A DNA stretch of 64,000 bases, taken from NCBI RefSeq assembly GCF_002753895.1, contig NZ_NJER01000002.1:434001-498000 (forward strand), given 5' to 3'. This DNA is from Halobacteriovorax sp. JY17 (GTDB taxonomy: Bacteria; Bdellovibrionota; Bacteriovoracia; Bacteriovoracales; Bacteriovoracaceae). The position numbers were made by a program, and so were the translations under genes. A model generated the notes under the pieces. That model ran no database searches and was not told the DNA's origin. It saw nothing but the letters and a program-made list of their open reading frames with translations. Below are positions 7,779 to 15,586 of the stretch, piece after piece (position 1 is the stretch's first letter; every line of letters starts with the position of its first letter).

Positions 7779-8655
7779 GCTCATATCAGGAATAACCTTT
7801 ATTAAGAACGGCTTAACACTAGGTTATCCAATTAAGGAATCCATCGAAAGTATTGACCCTATCTGCGACGAAGTCATTATAAATGTTGGTTTCAATAATA
7901 AAGAATTAACTGATGATGACGGAACTTGGGATTACCTTACAGGGCATTTTAAGGGTGAGAAATATATCTTCTTAAAAAGCTATTGGGATCCGGCCATGAC
8001 TTCAAAAGGCCTTATTCTTTCTGAGCAAACGAATATCGCTCTCGCCAAAGCAACGGGGAAGTATTGTCAGTATATCCAAGGCGATGAGTGTCTTCATGAA
8101 AAAGATCTGGCGCTCATAAAAGACGAAGTGGATAAAATGGAGAAAGATCTTAGTTATGATGGACTCGTTTTTAATTATATTCACTTCTATGGAAATGTTA
8201 ATGTTCAAAAAGTAACGAAGAAAACTTACCGACGCGAACTTCGCTTAATTCGAAACGGTAAAGGAATTAAGTCTTGGTTAGATGCACAGGGCTTTAGAAA
8301 TGCAGATAATTCTAAAGTTATTTGCAAGCAAGTAGATGCCTCTGTTTATCACTACGGTTGGGCGAGAGCAGAGCAGGTCATGCAGGCCAAAACAGTTGCT
8401 TTTGATAAGCTTTATCATGGTGATAAGAAGAAAGATCAATCTTTCAACTATGAAAGAGTTTGGGGGCTTCGGCCTTTTACAAAGTCTCATCCAGAAGTGA
8501 TGCAAGAGTGGATTGAAAAGAATAAGAACGATCTTGATATTCTGTCTCTTCCGTATAAATTCCACATCAAAGATTTAAGGCTTATGCTCAGTGATCAATT
8601 TGAATACTTAACAGGCATTAGACTTGGCGAGTTCAAAAACTTTAAACTCAAATAA
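7771..8655 (+). CDS. GT2-like glycosyltransferase
   Basis: The 294-residue product starts MTKLISGITFIKNGLTLGYP, the I-x-F-x-K-N opening of GT2-like family proteins that often begin GxxFxRNxxxLGYP. YCQYIQGDECLHEKDL near residues 92-107 supplies the acidic metal-site region. It overlaps the GT9 stop by 8 bases, so the two are cotranscribed. It appears to be a paralogue of the partial gene at the left edge. The acceptor is unknown; an LPS or envelope glycan is likely from context. The C-terminal DQFEYLTGIRLGEFKNFK region is part of the same family in my judgement. Confidence 0.75.
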   Translation: MTKLISGITFIKNGLTLGYPIKESIESIDPICDEVIINVGFNNKELTDDDGTWDYLTGHFKGEKYIFLKSYWDPAMTSKGLILSEQTNIALAKATGKYCQYIQGDECLHEKDLALIKDEVDKMEKDLSYDGLVFNYIHFYGNVNVQKVTKKTYRRELRLIRNGKGIKSWLDAQGFRNADNSKVICKQVDASVYHYGWARAEQVMQAKTVAFDKLYHGDKKKDQSFNYERVWGLRPFTKSHPEVMQEWIEKNKNDLDILSLPYKFHIKDLRLMLSDQFEYLTGIRLGEFKNFKLK

Positions 8656-8661
8656 CTAAAA

Positions 8662-8697
8662 GGTACCACGTACCTAACGTTATGAGATTTGCGTTAA
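8662..8697 (+). repeat. 36-bp REP-like repeat, copy R3
   Basis: I use this copy as the reference: GGTACCACGTACC, then TAACGTTATGAGATTTGCG, then TTAA. It lies between two convergent genes, 6 bases after the glycosyltransferase stop, and its TTA (8694-8696) is the stop codon of the fic gene on the minus strand. Confidence 0.92.
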
Positions 8698-10139
8698 GTG
8701 ATTATTTTTCCTTCCTGTGGTTCAATAAACCAATTCTTATTTTGAAGCTCTTTTTTAATTTCTTGATAATTGCTAAAATCGAGATTTGAAAAATGAAGAG
8801 CTCTAAGAAACATATTGCAAATAGGTGAAGTTCTTCCTTTTCGAGATAAAGTTCTAAGTGCGCCAATATAATCCTCCCTGTAGACGGTAGGTATAATTAA
8901 GGAAGGATAGTTATTTGAAAGAAGCTCTCTATTTAGAATTATGCGAGAAGTCCTCCCATTACCGTCGTTGAATGGATGAATTTCACTAACAATGAAACTG
9001 AGAAATACAGCTCTTGAAATTGGCTCTAATATTGTTTGATATATTTCAAAGGCCCGTCTGAGCGTACCCTCAACGTAATCAGGCGCAACAAAATATGTAT
9101 TCCCTGCTTTGTTTGGCTTTACTTTAAAATCTCCAGGGCTCTTATCATCCCTCGTAGACAATATTCTTCTATTAACCGTCTGTAGATCATTTATAAAGTC
9201 ACTAGAATTGTCAGGAGAGGATTTCATGAAGTTCATATCAGAGCAAACTTCAAAAGTACCAAGGATATCGTGTGAGTCTTGGACTCTGTTTTCGATCTCT
9301 TTCTTATCAAAAATAATTTCCTCAGCCTCCTCAATTAAAAACTCTGTACCTTCTATATAATTTGAAAAGTAGCTCTCAAAGAAAGATTTATTTTCGATGT
9401 GTTCAATACTCGTAAATTGATGAGATATTTTAGGATAGGTCAATGTCTCCATGTGCGAGGCTAAATTCATAAAAAGAGCGATTCTATCAGTGTCTATTGG
9501 AAGACCTTTTGCTCTACTTATTGCTTTCGGACTTTTGAGGTCTGTAGTATTTGAGCCAAGTAGAGAACCTATGATTTTATCAAGCTTTTTAAAAGATTGA
9601 GAAAGGTTTAGCTCTACTGAAATTTCCTTTGCCTTATCCCTAAATTCATTCAATCCATTTTCACCTGTTTGCTTTAATAGTTCTTCGAGTTTTTCTTCTA
9701 TATTTTTTTGATCAAGATAGCGATCATCTTCTGGCATTGATCTCGAAGTAATAAGTAGCTCCAAAAAAGCTCTTTCTTTACACGCAATATTTGCTCCCAT
9801 TAAAGAATTTCTATTACCTGAAGATTCGACAACACCACGAATATGTTTGAATTTTATGCCACCAATTTCTATTAATTTTGTATTCTTTGAAACTAAGAAA
9901 ATGTAACCTTCTGGAGAAGGTTTAAACTCTATAGCTGTTCTGTAACTGACCACGGATGATTTAAAACAATTTGAAACTATAATGGGCCAAGAATATCTCA
10001 TTTTTTCTTTGAGTAATTGATCGTTCATAACACTAGTGTAGAGGCCTGTGTATATCTTTCGAATTTTACCTTCTGAGGATAACTTTCTTCTAAGAGTAGA
10101 CGAACCAAAGTAAAAATCTTCCAACACAAAAATAGACAT
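8694..10139 (-). CDS. Fic protein with AbiEi-like N-terminal region
   Basis: The ATG at 10139 has AAAAGG upstream, giving 481 residues; a GTG at 10154 is less likely. The C-terminal domain has the complete Fic motif HPFNDGNGRTSR near residues 387-398, with catalytic His and the phosphate-binding GNGR. Near residue 262, SNYIEG fits the autoinhibitory [S/T]xxxE[G/N] motif. This places it with class II Fic proteins that restrain themselves. Residues 1-190 look AbiEi-like: a winged helix with GKIRKIYTGLYTS, then SSVVSYRTAIEFKPSPEGY, then NIACKERAFLELL. Fic enzymes usually transfer AMP to proteins. The gene is flanked by direct repeats R3 and R4. The N-terminal assignment is inference. Confidence 0.87.
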   Translation of the reverse strand: MSIFVLEDFYFGSSTLRRKLSSEGKIRKIYTGLYTSVMNDQLLKEKMRYSWPIIVSNCFKSSVVSYRTAIEFKPSPEGYIFLVSKNTKLIEIGGIKFKHIRGVVESSGNRNSLMGANIACKERAFLELLITSRSMPEDDRYLDQKNIEEKLEELLKQTGENGLNEFRDKAKEISVELNLSQSFKKLDKIIGSLLGSNTTDLKSPKAISRAKGLPIDTDRIALFMNLASHMETLTYPKISHQFTSIEHIENKSFFESYFSNYIEGTEFLIEEAEEIIFDKKEIENRVQDSHDILGTFEVCSDMNFMKSSPDNSSDFINDLQTVNRRILSTRDDKSPGDFKVKPNKAGNTYFVAPDYVEGTLRRAFEIYQTILEPISRAVFLSFIVSEIHPFNDGNGRTSRIILNRELLSNNYPSLIIPTVYREDYIGALRTLSRKGRTSPICNMFLRALHFSNLDFSNYQEIKKELQNKNWFIEPQEGKIIT

Positions 10140-10210
10140 AAAAAACCTTTTCACATAAATATAGACTCATAGTAGCACTTATTCATAAATTCATACATAT
10201 AAAAGTAAAA

Positions 10211-10246
10211 AGTACCACGTACCTAACGTTATGAGATTTGCGTCAG
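10211..10246 (+). repeat. 36-bp REP-like repeat, copy R4
   Basis: It matches R3 except for A at position 1 and CAG in place of TAA at positions 34-36. It lies 72 bp upstream of the fic start and forms, with the inverted copy R5, the ends of the RAYT element. The trinucleotide at the stop position reads TCA, which is TGA on the minus strand, in a frame open for only 22 codons. Confidence 0.9.
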
Positions 10247-10249
10247 TAA

Positions 10250-10393
10250 CGGTAAGTCGTTGTAATTACTTGAGGGGCGCCTGTCAAAAATCCTGACGGC
10301 CATTGAAGAACTTACAAGAAAGGTCTTGGGAGTAGCTTATTCTGCTATATTTAATACATCGAAAGGTTGATGCCTTTTGAATCTCTCCCCCTA
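10250..10393 (+). other. Structured non-coding stretch, possible small RNA
   Basis: There is no convincing frame over this stretch. It holds several short hairpins: TGTCA/TGACG near 10281, TAGC/GCTA near 10333, and CATCGA-AAGG-TTGATG near 10358. It ends at a strong intrinsic terminator. The terminator precedes the transposase gene and follows no plus-strand gene, so a short RNA made from this region is plausible. No known RNA family (6S, SRP, tmRNA, GEMM) was recognised. Confidence 0.35.
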
Positions 10394-10424
10394 TTAAAAA
10401 GCAGACCTAACGGTCTGCTTTTTT
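10394..10424 (+). terminator. Strong intrinsic terminator
   Basis: The stem AGCAGACC/GGTCTGCT has a TAAC loop and is followed by six T. It has flanking A-tract symmetry, so it may also act on the minus strand. It lies upstream of the transposase gene. Confidence 0.85.
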
Positions 10425-10506
10425 GTTTTCGTTTCACCAATGAAAAACTCTTCATTAAATCGGCGGAATTTAAGACAGAAAAAATAATTCGAATTATATC
10501 CTTCAA

Positions 10507-11118
10507 ATGCCTCGTAAGAAGATCATCCGAACACATCTTTTTCCCTACCATGTAACCATCCGAACGAATAATAAGGAGTGGTTCAAAATTCCTTTACCTG
10601 AAGTTTGGAAGATTACTCAAATTGCACTTGATAAGTGCTGTCAAAAAGTCCCAGTAGATGTTCATGCTTTTGTTCTAATGAATAATCATTACCACATGAT
10701 TTTATCTACTCCTAGTTCGGACCTTGATCTTTTTATGAGGCACTTCAATCGAATGATTTCAGATATGATCAGTCGCCGAACTGGAGTTATCAACAGAAAG
10801 TTTGGTGGTCCATATAGATGGACAATTATTGATAATAGAAAATACGCTTTCAATGTTTTCCGCTACGTTTATAGAAATCCTGTGAGAGCAGGGCTTTGCA
10901 AGAGGGTGGAAGACTATCCCTTTAGCTCTTTGAATGACGATAGAGATTTTTCTTATACGACTTTTCTTGATGAGCAGCGAGAGAGTCTGATCAATTTCTT
11001 TAATAAGAATGCAAGAGAAGAAAGAGTTGAAGATATACGCAATGCTCTTCGAAAGACTTATTTTAAGCCGGCCTTGGACAAAAATACGTTAAGACCCAAG
11101 AAGATTTTAGAATATTAA
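10507..11118 (+). CDS. REP-associated tyrosine transposase (RAYT), Y1/IS200-like
   Basis: The 203-residue protein has the HUH motif NNHYHMIL (His61 and His63) and a C-terminal YVYRNPVRAGL segment that carries the catalytic tyrosine. A KFGGPYRW segment lies between them. These are the hallmarks of RAYT proteins, single-copy relatives of IS200/IS605 transposases that act on REP hairpins. Both histidines and the tyrosine are present, so it looks active. The stop codon lies inside inverted repeat R5. No good ribosome binding site is visible, which would fit low expression. Confidence 0.9.
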   Translation: MPRKKIIRTHLFPYHVTIRTNNKEWFKIPLPEVWKITQIALDKCCQKVPVDVHAFVLMNNHYHMILSTPSSDLDLFMRHFNRMISDMISRRTGVINRKFGGPYRWTIIDNRKYAFNVFRYVYRNPVRAGLCKRVEDYPFSSLNDDRDFSYTTFLDEQRESLINFFNKNAREERVEDIRNALRKTYFKPALDKNTLRPKKILEY

Positions 11119-11150
11119 CGCAAGTCTCATAACATTAGGTACGTGGTACC
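11115..11150 (-). repeat. 36-bp REP-like repeat, copy R5 (inverted)
   Basis: Read on the minus strand, it begins GGTACCACGTACC and ends GCGTTAA, differing from R3 at two positions. It sits between the convergent RAYT and SNF2 genes. The TAA at 11116-11118 is the RAYT stop. In the RAYT direction the hairpin is followed by TTTT, so it may help terminate transcription. Confidence 0.92.
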
Positions 11151-11161
11151 TTTTAGGCCTT

Positions 11162-14100
11162 TTAGGAGAAAAGGTCTTCGAAATCTTTCATGGAGAGTTT
11201 TCCTGTAAAGAGATCTTCGTCGTCGTCGGGTAGAAGATCTTTGAAGAGTTGTTTTTTCATCTCTTGGAGTTTTAAAACTTTCTCTTCTACAGAGTCTTTA
11301 ATGATAGGTCTATAAACAGTGAGTGTGTTTTGCTGACCAATTCTGTGGGCCCTATCAATCGCTTGTGATTCAACGGCCGGGTTCCACCAAGGATCCATTA
11401 TAAAAACATAGCTTGCTGCAGTTAGGTTGAGTCCAACACCACCGGCCTTAAGTGATATTAGAAATACGTCACTCTTTCCACTTTGAAATTCATCAACTTG
11501 CTGTTGTCTCTTTTTGATAGACTGACTTCCATCGATTCTTGAAAGTCTCCAATGTCTATCTTTTAAAGTATTCTGAATAAGGTCTAAGTAAGTTGTAAAT
11601 TGACTAAAGACAATCGTCTGATGCCCTTCTTCAATAATTTGCTCTAATTGTTCAACTAGAAATTCAATTTTTGTAGAAGCGATAGACTTGTAATTTAGAT
11701 TCACAGTAGGTGATTGCCACAAGCAACTCTGCCTTAACTGGAGTAATCCTTTTAAAATTTCGCCATACTTCTTTCTGGAAGGAGAGGTCGTAATTCTTTG
11801 CTTAATTGAAACAAGATTGTTTAAATATGTCTTTCTTTCGTCTTCATCAAAATTTAAGTAAACATTATTCTCTATTTTGGGAGGTAAATCTGTTAGAACT
11901 TGATCCTTTGTTCTTCTGAGAATAAAAGGAGCCGCCGTCTTTCTAGCTGTTAGACGAGACTTTTGATTTGAAGTTGTTCTGATAAACTCAAGATCACCCC
12001 AGATACCAGGAACTGAAAGATCAATAATATTGTAGAATTCTGCAAGATCATTCTCAACAGGAGTACCTGTTAGACAAATTCTATAATCTGCTTTTATTTT
12101 TCTTGCAGCGTAAGCTCCAAGGGAGCGAATATTTTTTAAATGCTGAACTTCATCGAGAATGAGAACGTCAAAGTGCTTATCGGCGAAAGTTTCATCGATC
12201 TCTCTTTTCATTACTCCATAACTTGTAAGGATAATTTTAGTTTCCTCAGGGAAAGTTCTCTCGCCACCATGATAGATATGAATTTTCATTTTCGAAAATT
12301 TCTCTATTTCTTTTTCCCAGTTAAGTAGAATTGAAACAGGGCAAACAACTAAAACACGGTCGATTTGGTCGTGAATACTTTGAATGAAAGCAATTGTCTG
12401 CAATGTCTTACCAAGACCCATATCGTCAGCGAGACATGCACCTAATTTATTTTCATGTAAGAACTTAAGCCAGTTGTAACCTGTCTTTTGGTAAGGTCTA
12501 AGTGTTGCATCAAGATTTTCTGGAAGATCATACTCTGGAACTTCTTCTAATGTTGAAAGCCTTTCGCAAAGTCTTTCTTCTTCTGGCGTAAGAGCACCTT
12601 CGATTCCAAGTTTCTTTAACTCGAAGAGTTCAAAGATTCTCGCTCTATTAAACGGCAGAAGGAATTTCTTAAATGGTGTTTCTGCTTGCGCTTCTTCATT
12701 TCCATCTTCGACCTGAGTTCCTTCAAATTTAGTATACTTTCTCATGAACTTCATGAGGTCTTTTTGTTCTTTATTTAATAAGACAAGTCCCTTGTTAGTT
12801 AATACGAGACCCGTGTCCATATCAGCTTGCTTTATAATTTCTAAATCATCTTTAGATATATAGAGCTCGAGATCAAACCACTTTGTAGATGAAGCCCTTC
12901 TTTCAAAACGAATTTTAGAATTCCAATTCGCAAGCTCTGACTTCTCATAGAAAATAGTGACACCATAAGGGGTTACTTTATCATGGAAAGCTGAGAGTCC
13001 TTGGAAGATTGAGCTCATTGAAGCTTGGAAGAATAAAGTTTTAGATTCACTTCTGTACTCGGCGTATCTAAAAAATAATTCACCAAAATTTCTATATAAA
13101 GAAGCGATTAAGAGAGTTAAAAATTGATTATTAAAGTCGCAAATTTCTTTCTCTTCCGGATCGTAGATAAACGTCTTCTCATTACTCATAGTGTAGTTGA
13201 TTAGCTCAACCCATTTATCTTTTCGGCTACTAGAATGAAGTGATTTCTTGTAATCAAAAACTTCATCTTCAATATGACTTGTGAATTGTTCAATGAATTC
13301 ATAGGCATCTTTTTTCTTTTTAAAATTGGAAAGGTATCCACCTTCAAAAGAGAATGATGTTAAGAAATCTGGAGGAGAAATAATCTTCTCATTATCATCA
13401 TGAAAATTAACTTCTACTTCGACGAGACCTTTTCTCGAACCTGGAGAGAGAGTGACTCTACAGCCTGCATTGATTTCTCTTACCTGATCCAGAGGAATAC
13501 CATCAATAACGACTTCACACTTTTCAGAAAGCTCTTTATGCATGGCCATCTTAATAAGATCATTTGTCGTAAGATTTGTTCCTCTTATTTTAACTTTTTG
13601 AATGAGTGTTTTTAAATCACTCGTTAAGTGAAAGGCCTCACCACTAGTCCAGTCAAAGAGGTAGAGATTTTCAAATAGTGAAACCTCATCAATTATGGAC
13701 TCGTCATCTCTCTTATGTTGAAACTTAAGTCTAGGATAGCTTCTCTCTTCATTTGGACTAAAAATATTTAAAATCAACTTACCTTGGAAATTTTCAGGTA
13801 GTGGGAAATTCACAACTTTCTTATTATGTAGCAGATATTGAAGTGAAGAGTAAGTCGCAGTAGTAGAAGCGCCCTGCAGTTCTCCAGGAGCTTTTAGAAT
13901 TGTTCCGTACTCTAAAACGTTAACACCATTTAGTCCAAAATTTGGAATCGGCGGTGAAGATTCATCTTTTGGTTTTTCGCCTTCAAGTTGAAGATGATAG
14001 CCTAAATAGAGAGCCGCTGTATGGCAGCAATGGCCTTCTGCACTCCAATCATGACAATCACAATTAGACGATAGAGGACCTTCTTCTGTTCCCTCGAGTC

Positions 14101-14311
14101 TTTTCTTGTAGACGATTTTACATTCGTGGGTTCTATCGTGCTTCACAATTCCAGAGACAATGTAATACGTTTCCGGACTGCCTTTTATAAAAGATAGGTT
14201 TACCTTTGAGAGGCTTAGAAACTTCTTAGCGTTTGAAATATCTATTTCTTTGAAAAAGCTGCGAGCAGAGTTTTCTAGATATTCAGGAAGAATGAAAATA
14301 TCTTGAAGCAT
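11162..14311 (-). CDS. SNF2/RapA-type helicase with SWIM zinc finger
   Basis: The 1049-residue protein has a SWIM finger near residues 83-97 (CDC then HCCH). A middle region of about 450 residues is poorly conserved. The SNF2 ATPase core has DDMGLGKTLQT (Walker A), LILDEVQHLKN (Walker B), RICLTGTPVEND, and helicase-C motifs FSQFTTY, LKAGGVGLNLTAA and DRAHRIGQ. Such SWIM-SNF2 proteins move along duplex DNA and are widespread in bacteria, with roles in transcription recycling or repair. The ATG at 14311 has GGAAC upstream. It is convergent with RAYT. Precise role unknown. Confidence 0.9.
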   Translation of the reverse strand: MLQDIFILPEYLENSARSFFKEIDISNAKKFLSLSKVNLSFIKGSPETYYIVSGIVKHDRTHECKIVYKKRLEGTEEGPLSSNCDCHDWSAEGHCCHTAALYLGYHLQLEGEKPKDESSPPIPNFGLNGVNVLEYGTILKAPGELQGASTTATYSSLQYLLHNKKVVNFPLPENFQGKLILNIFSPNEERSYPRLKFQHKRDDESIIDEVSLFENLYLFDWTSGEAFHLTSDLKTLIQKVKIRGTNLTTNDLIKMAMHKELSEKCEVVIDGIPLDQVREINAGCRVTLSPGSRKGLVEVEVNFHDDNEKIISPPDFLTSFSFEGGYLSNFKKKKDAYEFIEQFTSHIEDEVFDYKKSLHSSSRKDKWVELINYTMSNEKTFIYDPEEKEICDFNNQFLTLLIASLYRNFGELFFRYAEYRSESKTLFFQASMSSIFQGLSAFHDKVTPYGVTIFYEKSELANWNSKIRFERRASSTKWFDLELYISKDDLEIIKQADMDTGLVLTNKGLVLLNKEQKDLMKFMRKYTKFEGTQVEDGNEEAQAETPFKKFLLPFNRARIFELFELKKLGIEGALTPEEERLCERLSTLEEVPEYDLPENLDATLRPYQKTGYNWLKFLHENKLGACLADDMGLGKTLQTIAFIQSIHDQIDRVLVVCPVSILLNWEKEIEKFSKMKIHIYHGGERTFPEETKIILTSYGVMKREIDETFADKHFDVLILDEVQHLKNIRSLGAYAARKIKADYRICLTGTPVENDLAEFYNIIDLSVPGIWGDLEFIRTTSNQKSRLTARKTAAPFILRRTKDQVLTDLPPKIENNVYLNFDEDERKTYLNNLVSIKQRITTSPSRKKYGEILKGLLQLRQSCLWQSPTVNLNYKSIASTKIEFLVEQLEQIIEEGHQTIVFSQFTTYLDLIQNTLKDRHWRLSRIDGSQSIKKRQQQVDEFQSGKSDVFLISLKAGGVGLNLTAASYVFIMDPWWNPAVESQAIDRAHRIGQQNTLTVYRPIIKDSVEEKVLKLQEMKKQLFKDLLPDDDEDLFTGKLSMKDFEDLFS

Positions 14312-14635
14312 ATTATAAGTTCCTAATTTTTAAAGCCTATATTGTATCGTGAATCCTCCTAAAAATATACCTCGGCATATAAGTTAATGAGATAGTTGAC
14401 TAAAACAGTCTTTATTTTGAAAAGTTTGTTTAAGAAGAATTGCCTTATATCAGCTCGTTAGCTTATTGAAGCCTTTATTCATTAAGAATTAAAAAACTAT
14501 CAAGAATCACTATCAAATGAAATTTAGTTTGCGTAACTTTTTTAAGTAAGAAGTTTTACTTTATTATCGCTTATAGTGGATCATTCTTATTTAGGAAGAC
14601 TTCTGTTTTTTTTAATCATGATGTATTATTACCAT
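14312..14635. other. Gene-free stretch between divergent genes
   Basis: This 324-bp AT-rich gap separates the SNF2 gene (minus) and the response regulator (plus), so promoters for both should be here. TTGACT at 14395 and TATAGT near 14571 are isolated promoter-like hexamers that do not pair at standard spacing. I see no frame, repeat or RNA structure to report. Confidence 0.5.
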
Positions 14636-15316
14636 ATGAATAAAATTTTATATATAGACGACTCAAAAGAAAATTTAGAAAGATTCCACTATAAGCTTAA
14701 TGACCTCTTTGAACTTACTTTGTGTGAGTGTCCTTTGGAAGGTTTTGAACTTGCAAGAGAAAATGATTACGACCTCATCTTAGCAGATATATTAATGCCT
14801 AAAATGAATGGACTTCAATTCTATAGAGAAGTGACGAGAGCTCCGTGGTACGCAAGTACACCAATTGTTTTAAAGTCCCTCAGTCAAGATGAATCAATAA
14901 AATTAGAGGCCTTAGAAATTACTAAAACTGATTTTCTAACTCATGGAATGAGCTTTGAAGAAATTGGTCTTCGCTTACAAAATCAAATTCACAGACATAG
15001 AAGTAATAAGAGAGTCAGCCTTGGGTTTTCTCTAATCCTTGATGTTGATAATATTCAGGCCCTCTTTGAAAACGAATGTCTGGGGTTAACAAAGCAAGAA
15101 TTTAAAATTCTAAAAACGCTTTCGGCAAAGAAGCTTAGAAGTAAGAGGGATTTGGTTGAATCTGTCTGGGGTGAGGGGTGCTCTGTTGATGATAATAATA
15201 TCAACACACATTTAGTAAATCTTAGAAAGAAGCTAGAGGTGACTCCGCATAGAGTTGTGAATATTAGAAATAAAGGATTTCTTCTCTCTGTTGATAATCA
15301 AGAGAATCTAAAATAG
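14636..15316 (+). CDS. Orphan response regulator, OmpR/PhoB type
   Basis: I start at the ATG at 14636 (MNKILYIDDSKEN); in-frame codons upstream add an unlikely hydrophobic leader. The 226-residue product has a receiver domain with the YIDD acidic pair and LILADILMP phospho-acceptor region. The conserved switch region is degenerate: the usual PKP lysine segment is not clear (KTDFLTHGMSF). The C-terminal winged helix is recognisable from LTKQEFKILKTL and NNINTHLVNLRKKL. No histidine kinase is nearby. Possible phosphorylation-independent or atypical receiver; target genes unknown. A strong terminator follows. Confidence 0.85.
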   Translation: MNKILYIDDSKENLERFHYKLNDLFELTLCECPLEGFELARENDYDLILADILMPKMNGLQFYREVTRAPWYASTPIVLKSLSQDESIKLEALEITKTDFLTHGMSFEEIGLRLQNQIHRHRSNKRVSLGFSLILDVDNIQALFENECLGLTKQEFKILKTLSAKKLRSKRDLVESVWGEGCSVDDNNINTHLVNLRKKLEVTPHRVVNIRNKGFLLSVDNQENLK

Positions 15317-15342
15317 AAAGACGCTCAAGCGAGCGTCTTTTT
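15317..15342 (+). terminator. Intrinsic terminator after the response regulator
   Basis: The stem AAAGACGCTC/GAGCGTCTTT has an AAGC loop and runs into a T-tract one base after the stop codon. Confidence 0.88.
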
Positions 15343-15537
15343 CTGCTGTTTTCATATCACTTTTCTTTAGCGCATTTACGAGGCGAAAGTGCTACGCCTG
15401 CGGTACTAAATTCTTAGTACTCCTTAATTATATAGATTTTATTGGTTAATTAGCAGTTAAGTTGTAGTTAACTAAGTGAAGTTTAGAGGTCAATAAAGTT
15501 AATTTTGTTAAGAATATTAAGGAAGTGAGATTACGTC

Positions 15538-15570
15538 TTGATGCTTATTACATTATGTGGTATAGTGTAA
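15538..15570 (+). promoter_or_regulatory. higBA promoter with overlapping operator
   Basis: TTGATG (15538-15543) and TATAGT (15561-15566) are 17 bp apart. An inverted repeat, TTACATTAT (15548-15556) and ATAGTGTAA (15562-15570), has 8 of 9 matching positions and covers the -10 box. HigA-type antitoxins repress by binding such palindromes, so this is the probable autoregulatory site. Confidence 0.7.
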
Positions 15571-15586
15571 CTCTGGGGTCGTTGTA

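Larger units (their letters stand above)
10211..11150 (+). mobile_element. RAYT element (REPtron) bounded by inverted repeats R4 and R5
   Basis: A REP-associated tyrosine transposase gene is bracketed by R4 (direct) and R5 (inverted), with the hairpin ends outward. Related copies lie at 2618, 7115 and 8662. This is the REPtron layout described for RAYT families, in which a domesticated IS200-like transposase coexists with short palindromic repeats. There is no TnpB gene. Between R4 and the transposase lies a structured non-coding stretch with a strong terminator. Confidence 0.75.

Noticed and set aside
10351-10555. Two small opposed open frames around the terminator before RAYT
   Set aside because: Both run through the hairpin, lack ribosome binding sites and show no protein-like pattern.
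10211-11150. Complete IS200/IS605 insertion sequence
   Set aside because: No TnpB; the protein has RAYT features and the ends are the dispersed 36-bp repeat.
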